Positions 12,961 through 26,218 of a stretch of DNA of 64,000 nucleotides are shown piece by piece. The notes under the pieces were generated by a model. The model saw only the letters and a list, made by a program, of their open reading frames with translations, had not been told where the DNA came from and searched no databases. The stretch is taken from NCBI RefSeq assembly GCF_040183065.1, contig NC_091119.1, positions 205,844,298 through 205,908,297 on the forward strand, given 5' to 3'. The stretch is from Periplaneta americana (lineage: Eukaryota; Arthropoda; Insecta; Blattodea; Blattidae). The position numbers were made by a program, and so were the translations under genes. Within the stretch, counting starts at the first letter, position 1; each line of letters starts with the position of its first letter.

Positions 12961-13140
12961 AACAGCGACGTCTGAACAGCGAAGGAAACAGATCTTGCTG
13001 ATAATAGAATTTTTTGAAGACATATTCATATTATTTTGATCGATTACGAAGCTTTTCATTTTTAATTTCACATAGTATAATTTAGAAGGAGTAGATGGAC
13101 ACATGCCCCTCTTCACAAAAAAAATCCCAAATTAATGACA

Positions 13141-13146
13141 AATAAA
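13141..13146 (+). terminator. Poly(A) signal of gene A
   Basis: AATAAA 181 nt after the gene A stop codon, followed by T-rich sequence. It is the first canonical hexamer downstream. Confidence 0.55.
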
Positions 13147-13189
13147 ATTATATGAAAATATAATTGGTTTATTTTGTTGTAATTTACCT

Positions 13190-13310
13190 TATTTATGTAT
13201 GTATTTATTTACACTGCAAGTGGGCAAGCACCCGGTGGCAGTGGTATACACAATATAAACAATACACAATAAAATTACAATGAGTTATGTACGAGTTATT
13301 TGTAAAGAAT
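13190..13310. repeat. LINE 3'-tail-like repeat
   Basis: ACACTGCAAGTGGGCAAGCA, then CCCGGTGGCAGT and ATACACAATATAAACAATAC. A near-identical piece lies at 63490-63580 at the right edge. Probably a 3' UTR of one LINE family; related wording (CCACCGGGTG) occurs at 30660. Confidence 0.5.
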
Positions 13311-13429
13311 TTATAAATAAATGTAATTGAAATTCTATATACAGATATTTCGTAATAAATTTTGCTTATGTCAAATTGCCAAATATTTGATTATAATGTT
13401 TACTTTAGTAGGTTATTTACGACGCTTTA

Positions 13430-13640
13430 TCAACATCTCAGGTTATTTAGCGTCTGAATGAGATGAAGGTGATAATACCGGTGAAATGAGTTACGCCGTA
13501 AGTTAAGCAGCATTTGCTCATATTGGGTTGAGGGAAAACCCCGGAAAAACCTCAACCAGGTAACTTTACCGACCGGGAATCGAACCCGGGCCACCTGGTT
13601 TCGCGGCTAGACGCGCTAACCGTTACTCCACAGGTGTAGA
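13430..13640 (-). repeat. tRNA-derived SINE
   Basis: On the minus strand a tRNA-like head reads GTAACGGTTAGCGCG (A-box region) and GGTTCGATTCCCGG (B box), followed by the family body with GGTTTTCCGGGGTTTT-like sequence. It is followed by an (AAT)n array at 13699-13743. Confidence 0.8.
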
Positions 13641-13699
13641 CGATTATAATGTTGAAATGTATTATTATAATTATAATAATTAGGCATACTATTGTCATC

Positions 13700-13745
<46 letters not shown>

Positions 13746-14214
13746 CAATCTATCCCTATTGAGAGTTTTCCCAGAAGACCGCTATCCAAAGTCGCCTGAT
13801 AGTCTAGGAATGACATCACATGCCAAGCCTCATTCTCTTTGCACACGCCACCAGTATGCTCACTGACAAGGTTTCCATCAGTCCCGATTTCGATGTTGTC
13901 CCTTGCCCATACAAGATATCAGTTTGTACGCTAGTTGTCCAGACTTTTGGAACTTTTACAATAATTCAATTTACTTAGGTAATTTTCCCCTTTTTAAAAT
14001 AAGCAATTTATCTTAATATCTCAGTATGTTCATTAATTCTAATACAGACATCAGTTTACAGTAATGTAAATGACCTTTCAAATTTTTCCGGTGTCAAAAG
14101 TTATTAAGTGCGGTATGTACAAGATAACGTAAGAAATTATGCCAATTAATAACAAATTATTCCATAAATTACCACACATTTCAACTGTGTAAGAATATCT
14201 CCCTCAGAAAAAGT

Positions 14215-14345
14215 ATTTACTTTCTTTGAATAATTTCGAGGGAAAAATGGTTCCGGGGCCGGGTATCGAACCCGGGACCTTTGGTTAAACGTACCAACGC
14301 TCTACCACTGAGCTACCCGGGAACTCTACCCGACACCGATCCAAT
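14215..14345 (-). repeat. tRNA-derived SINE with near-complete cloverleaf
   Basis: Minus strand: D arm GCTC/GAGC, anticodon stem TTGGT/ACCAA, T arm CCGGG/CCCGG with loop TTCGATA, acceptor 6 of 7 paired. The residue before the would-be anticodon is C rather than U. The tail CAATTTTTCCCTCGAAA-like body identifies it as a SINE, not a tRNA gene. Confidence 0.75.
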
Positions 14346-14467
14346 TCTTCCCTCTATATCCACAGACCTCAAAGTGGGCTGACAACAGTCAAGCAACCAA
14401 TATTTGGGTGCACACTAACTCTGTGTGACTTTAAATTGTGGTTTTCTGTTACGTACAGTGACGTGTA

Positions 14468-14600
14468 TTATGCAAATTAAGCTTTCAGGATTAACTCCCT
14501 GTAAAGTTAATTTGAATAATTTCGAGGGAAAAATTGTTCCGGGGCCGGGTATCAAATTAACTTTACAGGGAGTTATTCCAGAAAGCTTAATTTGCATATT
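14468..14600. repeat. Inverted repeat with SINE remnant at its centre
   Basis: ATGCAAATTAAGCTTTCAGG and its inverse bracket GAGGGAAAAATTGTTCCGGG, a second fragment of the SINE next door. Arms are about 43 nt. Confidence 0.7.
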
Positions 14601-14881
14601 TACTTTTTTGTCTTGCGCTTTCTTTAGGGAACTTTAACTTTTCTCCTTGCGCCATGTTGACCACGTTACCAGGGAGTCACGGTTGTTGCATTCCTTAATA
14701 ATTCCCATAAAATAGAGAATAGACAGGACAAAGGACCGAACAGTATGAGGTCGATGATGACGGTGAACTTCAGCTTCTGAAGTTCTCCTGAACTGGAGGA
14801 AGAATGGAGGCTAGAGAACGTGCAAAGTGATCATCTGGACTTGTTAAATAACTCGCAGGTATGCAGTGTGTTACATTCATT

Positions 14882-14887
14882 TTATTT
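14882..14887 (-). terminator. Poly(A) signal of gene B
   Basis: AATAAA on the minus strand, about 115 nt after the stop codon of gene B. Confidence 0.55.
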
Positions 14888-15002
14888 TAAACTGATGTAC
14901 ACATAGTGAGTTACATTTCTTTTTAAGTGATATAAGCAAACAACTGTATTTGTGTCACATTAAGTTTCATGACAATGTCGGCAAGCTCCTCGATATCTGC
15001 AG

Positions 15003-15061
15003 TCAGTTTCCCTTTTTCTTCTCCTCCTCAAGATTCTTGCGCAGATCATCGCAGGCCTTGT
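15003..15061 (-). CDS. Gene B terminal exon
   Basis: 59 nt after ATTTTCCAG. It encodes [19 protein letters not shown] and TGA, matching the Cys and charged tail of gene A. Confidence 0.8.
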
Positions 15062-18000
15062 CTGGAAAATGAGTAATATTCAATGAGAAATCAGCATAAA
15101 TACTTTCAATGCAAGAAGAAAATCGTTCAAGTTGTATTGCGAAAATATCCAATTCCAAAACATTTTATCAATATGTGCTAAAATAATGAGTTTTATTTAT
15201 TAAGAACAAATGACGAAAAATAAATATCCTAGAAAAGATTTATTTGGAAAATAGCTTAAATAGAGAAAAGGGGGAAATAGAGAACTTTATGAAAAAACAT
15301 CTCAGATGCAAGTTATTAGAACGAAGAAAACGATCATTGTAAGTGCATGAGATGTGATTAAACACCAACAGTCTTACTAATAAACCGTGTATAGTTTTTA
15401 TACTAGATTTATGCCGAATTGAGACAGAAAACGTTACTAATAAACCATGCATAAGCGATGGATGTACAAACAGTCTGTAACTATACAATGGGAATTGCTT
15501 TGCAGTAGTTATATACACGAAACTCCTTGTTTAAGCGTTGTATATAGAGAAAAAAATAGCCGCCCTCTAACAGCTGTTCGTATCGACTGTCATTTTATGA
15601 TGATGGTTGCCTAGTAACCACAGAAGAACAAACCAAAGAGCACAGAATAATTAGAATAATATTACTGTAGTTTGTACTCTTTGACCAATATGTAGTGTGG
15701 TAATCGATTAGAGCCAGTTGTACTATCGATACTTAACACGCCACACTAGAGCGCTCTACCGGATGCAATAGAGAACCTCAGATATTGTATTACCTTTCGT
15801 AACGAAGTAATGACGAAACTATGACGTAGCTGTGTAACAGTTGTACTGTTGTACACGACGTATTTAGTGATTTTTACTAAGGAATTTACACACGACTTAT
15901 AAACGAGCTACTCATTGTATAAGTATAAGACAGTTAAACGTCTGTATATAGAGTTTTTATTAGTAAGACCGCAAAAGTATTACAAGGAATTCCGGGAGGT
16001 AACAATAAATAAATAATGTTAACGACAGTATGGGATGAAGATAAATGCAAATAAGACAAAGACCATAGTCATAGGAAGAAAAATAAAGAAGGTAAACGTG
16101 CGAATTCTAAATGAGGCAGTAGAGCAAGTGGACAGCTTCAAATACTTGGGGTGTACTATAAGCAGTAATATGAGCTGCTGCCAGGAAGTCAAAAGGAGGA
16201 TAGCAATGGCCAAGGAAGCTTTTAATAGAAAAAGCAGCATCTTCTGCGGACCTCTCGAAAAAGAAATCAGGAAGAGACTAGTGAAGTGCTTTATGTGGAG
16301 TGTGGAATTATATGAGGTAGAAACATAGACATTACGACAAAGTGAAGAGAAACGACTAGAAGGATTTGAAATGTGGATATGGAGAAGAATGGAGCGTGCG
16401 AAATGGACAGACAGAATAAGAAAAGAAGCTGTGTTGGAAAGAATGGGTGAAGAAAGAATGATGCTGAACTGACCAGGAAGAGAAAGAGAAATTGATTAGG
16501 TCACTGGCTGGGAAGAAACTGCTCTACTGAAGGATGCACTGGAAGAAATGGTGAACGGGAGAAAAATTCGTGGCAAAAGAAGATATCAGATGATAGTCAT
16601 TAAGACATATGGGGCATATGCGGAGACTAAGAGGAAGGCAGAAAATAGGAAATATTAGAGAAAGCTGGGTTTGCAGTGAAAGACCTGTCCTTGGACAGAA
16701 AACTATGAAGCAATGAATGAATTTTAAAAGCAATAAAATAGCATATAGGACATACCAATCTTTAAGAAAAAACAAAGTTTTATACAAAAACGATAACAGT
16801 GGAAAAGCATAAAGTGAATAAATTTATGAGGAAATATTCTAGCTTAGCAAAGATGAGTGTCATAAAATACCAGTCGACAAGGAAGTCGAATTTAAACAAA
16901 AAGAGAGATTTATTGAAAAATAAATCAGAAAATTATAAACATTGAAACATTAAGAAAGAGTTTATATAACAGTTGAGCTATGAGTTTATTATTCCGGTGT
17001 GGATCACAACAAAATATATGCAACAGATCATAAATCATGCACAAAGAAAATAAAAAGAGACATTGGTACTTTGTGATTAGAAATTACGTATTAATAATAA
17101 ATTATTTCAGAGATGATTATTGGCAAACCAATAACAAAGAAAAGAAATAACTTATAGTAATGGAGGAACTGATCCTAGCCCTTGAGGAAAAACATCCCAT
17201 GTGAAACAACACGACCTGATATCGAAATCAGGAATCCTCCAAGAGTATCACAGATGCTCTAACCGAATTTGAATTCAGTTATAGGTAGAGAAATATAGAA
17301 AGAGAATGTTAACTGAATATATAATATTGGAGACCTCACCGGAATAAGGATGTAACTAACAAAACTGTAATTCATGTTTTAGGACAAAGAAAAATAATTT
17401 CAGGGATATATTTCATTTCACATATATTTACTGTCACTAAACAGGATACAAGTTCATTTAGCCATTGAATGCAATAATTTATTATTATAAGTAGACTTCG
17501 TGGAATTGCCACGAGAATCGCAAGGTTTACTACGCATGCGGTATAGACTATATGAGAAGGGGGCGTGCAACGGATGGAGTATGCCTCTGATGAAAACACT
17601 GAGCAGTATACTGCAGTTACAATAAAACCTGTATCCTGCATTAAGAAATATAATGAATGATCATTAAAGTAGGAAATGTCTAAACATGTAAATACACAAT
17701 TATTTTATAGTGAGATATATTAACTCTTAAAATTTAATGTAAGGTACTCACATCATCCTTGAATATGTGTATTGTAGTGAAAAGTTACGTAAATTTTGAG
17801 CGATTGCAAAGTAACCTCCTCCGATGGTCACTTAAACAGTTTTTATATTGGTTAAAGGTACGTTTAATATCACACGATGTAATACGTGCATATTTGAAGA
17901 ACGGAAAGTCACTACTTTTTAGTACACCAACTTCAGATGTCTTGTCGTGACCTGATAGTACATCATTTATAACACGAAGTTGTGAATAGGCAGAATTTTT

Positions 18001-21000
18001 AGCAATAATGTTTCTCAACTTACATTTCACTTTTTCTGAAATTAGTGAATTGTTATTTTGGATAACTGTTTGTGATACTTTATCCACTATATTAAGGGCT
18101 TCTGAGAGTTGTAGTTTAGACGATTCTAACAGGATGATGCTTTTGGACGGGATTTTAAAATTAGAATCAATGAACAGAATACAGTATCTTCTAATAGCTG
18201 TTCAGAAGGCAATGATTTTATAGCTGCAACAGCGGAACTGTCTGTGCTATCCAATGCATCATTTACCTCCATTATTTTGCCGTAATGTTCTGCATAATAA
18301 TTAACAGCATCCAACCACGTTCCCCAACGGGTCAAGATTGGCTGCGCGGGTAAGGGTATTCCAGGGGCAATTGTTTGGAACAGCAACACTCTCATTATAG
18401 TATGTTTGATTGAATTCTTGTCTGCACTGAACAAATGTTAAGCTTTGACTATTCCATCCACAGTAATGCAAAAACAAGTGCTTACATAGGTATACATTAG
18501 CTGTAGCTGCTCTGTCTATTTGGACCGGTCACAACTCTTAACATGAACTGCTTATACTACGAGACCGGGCGGTCGCTCACCTCCTCTATACTACCGTACA
18601 TCGGCAACCTGATTGCATGCTGCGTGTGGCAATTCAACGAAGTCTAGTTATAAGTAAATGCTTCAAAAATTAATTTTTGAAACTACAAATCATATTTCAA
18701 GAATTTGATATTACAACTTTCTTTCGGGAGGTCTTCAATTGTGAAATGAAATTAGACGCGCCTATCTACTCACTTTTAACCTTCTTATCCTCAGGACAGC
18801 TCTGAAAGAAAACAAGAAATATTTACATTATTATAAAATTATATTAGTTACTGCAGAATATCTACGATAAGTAACTAGGCCTCTTAAACCACAATTTTCC
18901 ATTCTTGGAGAATTTTATTAATATGATATGAAATGTTGAAGCTGAACATCCTTGCCTAACACTTTCGTTCAGGACAAGTGATGTTTGCCCATACTAACGT
19001 TTTGTGAGTGAGAATAGAAACTGTGTACAGAACTGAAATAAAATTGAAATTCTTTTTTGCACATACATCTTGCCGTATAATTACGTTAACACGTGCTTAC
19101 CAAAATCATTTCCCTCTTGATGCACTCGTAAGCAATAATCCCTGCGGGGTTGCACTTTTTCTCCTTTTGCATCTTTGCTGTAGGAAAAAGAACACTCTCA
19201 TCAAGCTCTGTTCACAGCATCGTCTTCAAGTGCCCCTGTTTTCTTTGCAGTTGGTTGTTAGGTTTCCTTTCCTCTGCACATCCGTGTTTTATAACTTTCG
19301 TTAAAATGGATTAGTACTAAATTGTTTTCTAATTTAAATATTAAATATGCAATATGAATGAAATGAGAATTGTATGAAGTGTACTTCCTTCACGTTCAGA
19401 AAATATTTTTATGGCTTGTAGCCACCTAAACTTTTTAGTGTTCATGAATCTTTAGACTTTCGTCTAATTACTCTTTTGGATAGACTATTCCGTCTTGTCA
19501 TGGAACTTGATTTTTCTAACGTTTTGGAACGACTTTCACCAGGACCTATATTATCCGTGGTAATAAAACCATGGACTAAACGGTTAATAAAAAAAATCGG
19601 ATAATCCATATTAAACAAATCTTCATACATCAAAAACATCATATTTAAGCATACAGTTTTGTAATTTCCTCCGTTGTCTTCTCTCTCCCTCTTCCCCCAC
19701 CCTCACCTTTAGCCTTCTTGTTGGATTCTGCTGTGCACTCCGGGACTGCAGCCTTCGCCTTCGCTTTGCTGTCGTCGTGTATGTAGCATTCTTCAACCAG
19801 CTTTGTTAGCTCTGCTTCTATCACATAACCGTTTTCATCGAGCTTGCAAAAAAAAAAATTAATAATGATTTTAACATATAGGCCTATGGAACAGCACAAT
19901 CGATTAAATATTAAAGTTCATATAAATTACAGAATATTGTTAAATATTCAACTTATTCAGAGTACTGTACTGTTAAACATACTTACCACTCCCTTCCTTC
20001 TTGCAATGCATGCAGAGATACGCTACAAAAACAAGAACATTATCAATACACTCATTCTTAAAATGAACTTTGCAGCCTAAAAATTATGAGTTACAGTTGA
20101 AAATTGCGGAGTGTGCCGGGACGAGCTCATAGGACCTGAGCATGTGCATATAGGCATGGATAAATATATAATAGGATGCGAAACTTACTGAGTTTCCCGT
20201 AACAAATACTAGAGGCGCTGTTGTAGAAATTGACCTTGCTGCCACCTGTTGGGGGGAGGGGCGTTATTACATCTAGCAGCGCACCAAGTAGCGAAAAGAG
20301 TAATTACTCTACACATTTAGCAGCGCACCTGGTGACGAAAATGTTAAACTGTGCGGAAAGTATTCCCTCCCACCCTCATCGATATTCAAAACTAACCCAA
20401 TTTAAAATAAAACATTTACATTTTTATTCCTCACAATAGCTTCTACTGAAAATTCTTACCGGAACCAACAGGAAGATAAAACAGACGATCTATTTTACAC
20501 TACCCAATTAAAATATAACCAGACAGAGACAAAAAATAAAGCAAAAGGTTACATAATTGGGGTTGTATTCTTTGGGTATTTATTGTACAGCGCAATGGAA
20601 AAGTCTGCAAGAACTACTTAGATAGCTCAATTTACTATATTACTATTACTTTACAATACATTCAACAAGACTATTTTTGTGCGAGATCGTGCGTATTTGC
20701 TTGTTTTCCGCACAGAACCAATACGCGGAAATGTGAAATACCACATTCAGTATTCCCAACGTAACACACATAACAATTTCCCTCTTCTTACCGCTTAAGC
20801 GCGACATTCATTTTACTGGTTTAGGCTTTTGACATATTATTTTTAGAGACGTTTAACATAGTAATAATTATAAATTGGAAACTTACCACTGCAATTTCAC
20901 CTAAATTGCAATGTTAATTATTGTTTTTAAATATTTGCAAAAATTAAGTAAAGTCTGCTACTCAACGAAACTTATTGCATTCGTGATACAAGTAACATTA

Positions 21001-24000
21001 AGGAAGCCGTAAAAAAATCAACAAGATTCCAGATGCCGATGTTATTACTGCAATATGTTATATAAATAATACTGTTAAAATATTAAAATGAAAAATAAAT
21101 CATTATATAACCTTACCGTTTGTTTAAAGTTCGCATTTATAGACTGGGGGGAAAAAAGACAGACGTATATCACGGCCTGCTGGAGTATAGTAAACACAGA
21201 AAACATTTTATAGCAACAATGTTGAAGAAAAATATTTTGGTTTTCTGAAGTTGCCGTCATTAAACAGAAACCAAGATGGAGATTTCATTGCAACTAATTA
21301 GAAATTCGTCTTTCAGGTATGTAATAAACGATCTTCGCACAAAATAATGTACGATACACGAGCGGTATGTTTGTTTTCATGTTCTCGGAAATTAAAAAAG
21401 CTCAATTACGTTTCGCTTTTTCAATCTTTCCTCGACCATGAAAACGTCAACATACCGCTCTTGTACGTATATTACTATTACATCGTCCATAAACATCACT
21501 GTTTAACACACACTGCTTATACACACACGTATCACTTTATGTTCACTTACTACCAAGTTTCTTTCTGCCATCTTGGCTCCTCGAGCAATATCTCGAACCG
21601 TCTCGAACGGATAAATAGAGAACTCTGGGTAATGTACCTAACACGTAATTCTAATGTTCACCACCTACGACGTTGGGCACTGATCATCTTATTTCAGCCC
21701 CCCGCCGCCAAATGGTGCTGACCGCAGTTTCGCATCCTATTATATATTTATCCGTGATATAGTTCTAAGAACGTAGCGAGATTGGTGCTAACTGCGAAGG
21801 GAGGAATACAAGAACATGTAACATCCGTTATTCCAAAGACTCCCCCCAAAAAAAGAAGACACGATTAACTTGAAATAGGATAACACAAATTATCAAGGAA
21901 CATTACTTTATTACTCGCAATGTTATGCAGACCAAGCATTTTGAAATTCCTTTTCAGAATTAAAAGTTACATTTGTTCAGATCAAATTTCTGCACATTTA
22001 AAGGACAAAACTAAAATTCTTTCTTAACTCGACTGAGCATATTGGGAATTAATTCAATAGCTTTACTAAAACACGCTATGAAATGTTTATTGTAAAACCA
22101 TATTTGTCTCGAAAAGGAAGCAAACAGGAGCAAAATTGTATTTAACTTTTTTGTTTGAAATATAGAAAAGAATAACCCCCCCCCCCTGAAATTAATGACA
22201 TTACTTTCGGTTCACCCTATATATACACACTTAAACAAATACACATACAATATGTTTATATTATAAGCATACATACGTAGATATGTTCATTAAATATACG
22301 AAACAAAAGCAGAATGTATTCACAACGAAACTAGTACCGATACCGTACTTACGCAATCTCTGAGGCAGGTTTTATGTTTCTTTCTTTCTTCCTCTTTGTC
22401 GTGGTCCTTTTCATCCTGTTTATCGTTGTCCTTTTCTTCCTCTAAAACAACGGTTACGTATTCAATGTAAAGCAAATAGTTGTAAAAAGGGGTATAGTAA
22501 GACCTAACGCAGTTCTGGCTTTTACGTAATTATGCACAACTCCTGGCTTAATTACATATAAATTAATTCTGAATCATACTTAAAAGATCTGTATGTAACT
22601 GTCTTTTGTAAGTAGTAGCTTTTTAATTTAATTTAAATTGAAGATTTTTTTTTTCGTATGCAATAAAGTTTCATTCTAACTTGACATGATATGTCTTATG
22701 ACTTCGCAAACACTTCAATCATTTTTCACAATCCTGAAGTTATAAATAAGGACCGTACTTTGTCCCATGGGGGCACAAGATTAAGTAATACTGGAATTTT
22801 TAAATGGACGTCGCAAAGTACATCTTCCAAGCGAAGTACTTGAATGACTGCTCACGCGACTCCTGTTTGGTCAAGTTGGACATAACAAAACATGGACCAC
22901 TCTAACAATTACAGCAATATTTACAATTTAAATTATTTACACTATGTACACTAGAATACGATATTTTTACAGTTTACACTATAATAAAGGATGTAGGCCT
23001 ACAATGATCAAACGTTATTTACACTATTACCCACAGTGTTGTGTATTGTAACGTAATAGTACATTATGCAACGAGCCTATAATGATAGTAATTAAGAAGC
23101 GAGTATGGATGTTTATGAAACGAGCGCAAGCGAGTTTCATAGTTTTCATATGAGCTTCTTAATTACCATTATAGGCAAGTTTCATACGACTTTTTATGCT
23201 CGACCATATTTCTAACTTGAAATTATTCAGATGTATCTGACAAGATCGGAATTGACCTTGTTCTAGGTCGTGAATTGTGAGATGTGCGCAGACGCGAAAG
23301 TATTGATTTTTTCCGAGGAACAATAATGTCAGTGACCTTGATGTAATCCCGTTAAACTTGATATAACCTTGATTATTGAATTCGACATTGAAAAACGAGA
23401 TGACAAATTGAATTTATTTGAATATTATTTACAATTAACGCTAATTATTATAGTAACAGAACACAACCTTCTGCGACAGTATTGGATTTTCAGCCTCCGT
23501 GGAATCAGTCTTTATCACTAGAATACATTGCGAACAGCGTGAGAGATCTAGTTTTGAATCATGAATAGAACGTCAACTGCAGCACAAACAATATGCAAGT
23601 GTTCCCTTGCAGTACCTGTGCCACGTGCTAAACTTGATATCACGTCAATGTAGTCTATGAACAAGTAACCTTATCTCCGTACGCTCTGGGTCAGAATGCG
23701 GTCCCTAGTTGTAAACCAAGTTACAGCTGGCGCCAATGTTTTTGGCGTGTGTCATAGATATACAGTGCTCAGTTTATGAGGATGATGCTAGTGCAGCTGA
23801 GAATGGTACCGCTTCCTATACACGTTACATTAGCCATTTTCCAAACACAGTTGTCAGATTGACTGCGGAAAATGTAGAACACTCGCACTTAACGTTCCAA
23901 TTACTTATTTCACACGCCAAAAACGGTGACGCGGACTATACAAGGCGACAGTGCCATTTAAGACGTAGAATTGTAAAGAATGAAACAAAAAAAACAGGAA

Positions 24001-26127
24001 TATATGATTAGGCAAGGCTGGAAAGAGAGAGCTTCATAAGCCTATAGGAAAGCGGAGTAGTTAAAGATTCGGGCGAAGGCAGTCAAACGAGTTTTAAACT
24101 TATGAGGCAATGAGAGGCTCAAATTTTGTACAGCATCCGGTGATAATATGTTTTTCGTTCAAGTCAAGTTACATGCAGTCTGAATTTAAAATTAGTAAAT
24201 GTTTGATCGGTATTTAATAGCCACATACTCCCGGCTTATAGCACTTTTTCTCACCTTTGGCAGCTTCGTCTTGGCAATCTCTGTATATTTCCAGAATCTC
24301 TGGAGAAAATCTAGCCTCGTCGCTGTGAGGTTCGCAACATTTCTGTAAACAGAATACATATTCAACACTACCAGCACACATGGAGGCTTTCCACATATCA
24401 TAAAGGTTGTTATACAGATTTGGAAGGCACCTATTTTGTTCAGATCTCCTGACTTTGAAACAATTGGAAATACAATGTACTAAATTTGATGACGACTCAG
24501 AAAGATAATTCTCAGTTTTCAGTCATGTGCAGCGATGTAATATTCCTGACGTTTGGATACTAGTTGGTTCCAAACATATTACCTATCTATCACGTCAAGA
24601 ATCACCTGTGATTACCACCATCAGTGCAGTATCCGGAAGATGTAAGCTTTTAAAAGCACTTCGATCCGAGAGTTCAAGTTTCGAGTCGAACAGTTACCAA
24701 ACAAGTAGAAGGTAGCAAAGATTAGGGGTCCTTGTAATACTTACTTACTTACTTACAAATGGCTTTTAAGGAACCCGAAGGTTCATTGCCGCCCTCACAT
24801 AAGCCCGCCAGCGGTCCCTATCCTGTGCAAGATTAATCCAGTCTCTATCATCATACCCCACCTCCCTCAAATCCATTTTAATATTATCCTCCCATCTACG
24901 TCTCGGCCTCCCTAAAGGTCTTTTTCCCTCCGGTCTCCCAACTAACACTCTATATGCATTTCTGGATTCGCCCATACGTGCTACATGCCCTGCCCATCTC
25001 AAACGTCTCGATTTTATGTTCCTAATTATGTCAGGTGAAGAATACAATGCGTGCAGTTCTGTGTTGCGTAACTTTCTCCATTCTCCTGTAACTTCATCCC
25101 GCTTAGCCCCAAATATTTTCCTTAGCACCTTATTCTCAAACACCCTGAACCTATGTTCCTCTCTCAGAGTGAGAGTCCAAGTTTCACAACCATACAGAAG
25201 AACCGGTAATATAACTGTTTTATAAATTCTAACTTTCAGATTTTTGGACAGCAGACTGGATGATAAGAGCTTCTCAACCGAATAATAACACGCATTTCCC
25301 ATATTTATTCTGCGTTTAATTTCCTCCCGAGTGTCATTTATATTTGTTACTGTTGCTCCAAGATATTTGAATTTTTCCACCTCTTCGAAGGATAAATCTC
25401 CAATTTTTATATTTCCATTTCGTACAATATTCTGGTCACGAGACATAATCATATACTTTGTCTTTTCGGGATTTACTTCCAAACCGATCGCTCTACTTGC
25501 TTCAAGTAAAATTTCCGTGTTTTCCCTAATCGTTTGTGTATTTTCTCCTAACATATTCACGTCATCCGCATAGACAAGAAGCTGATGTAACCCGTTCAAT
25601 TCCAAACCCTGCCTGTTATCCTGAACTTTCCTAATGGCATATTCTAGAGCGAAGTTAAAAAGTAAAGGTGATAGTGCATCTCCCTGCTTTAGCCCGCAGT
25701 GAATTGGAAAGGCAACAGATAGAAACTGACCTAGACGGACTCTGCTGTATGTTTCACTGAGACACATTTTAATTAATCGAACTAGTTTCTTGGGAATACC
25801 AAATTCAATAAGAATATCATATAATACTTCCCTCTTAACCGAGTCATAAGCCTTTTTGAAATCTATGAATAACTGATGTACTGTACCCTTATACTCCCAT
25901 TTTTTCTCCATTATCTGTCGAATACAAAAAATCTGATCAATAGTCGATCTATTACGCCGAAAACCGCACTGATGATCCCCAATAATTTCATCTACGTACG
26001 GAGTTAAATATTCCAATTATTATTATATCTTAAAAAATAATGACATAATCCCACACGAAATAAATTATTCTTTTTTATTTATTTATTTACTTATTTATTT
26101 ATTTATTTATTTACTTACTTCACTTGC

Positions 26128-26218
<91 letters not shown>

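Noticed and set aside
14240-14335. Functional tRNA gene on the minus strand
   Set aside because: Acceptor mismatch, C in place of the invariant U before the anticodon, and SINE body sequence attached.
23736-24011. 91-residue open frame on the plus strand
   Set aside because: No signal peptide, motif or splice context; lies in a gene B intron within repeat-like sequence.
25016-25573. Plus-strand open frames opposite the LINE RT (also 26417-26626, 43473-43682)
   Set aside because: Antisense shadows of the LINE coding strand; they recur in every copy.
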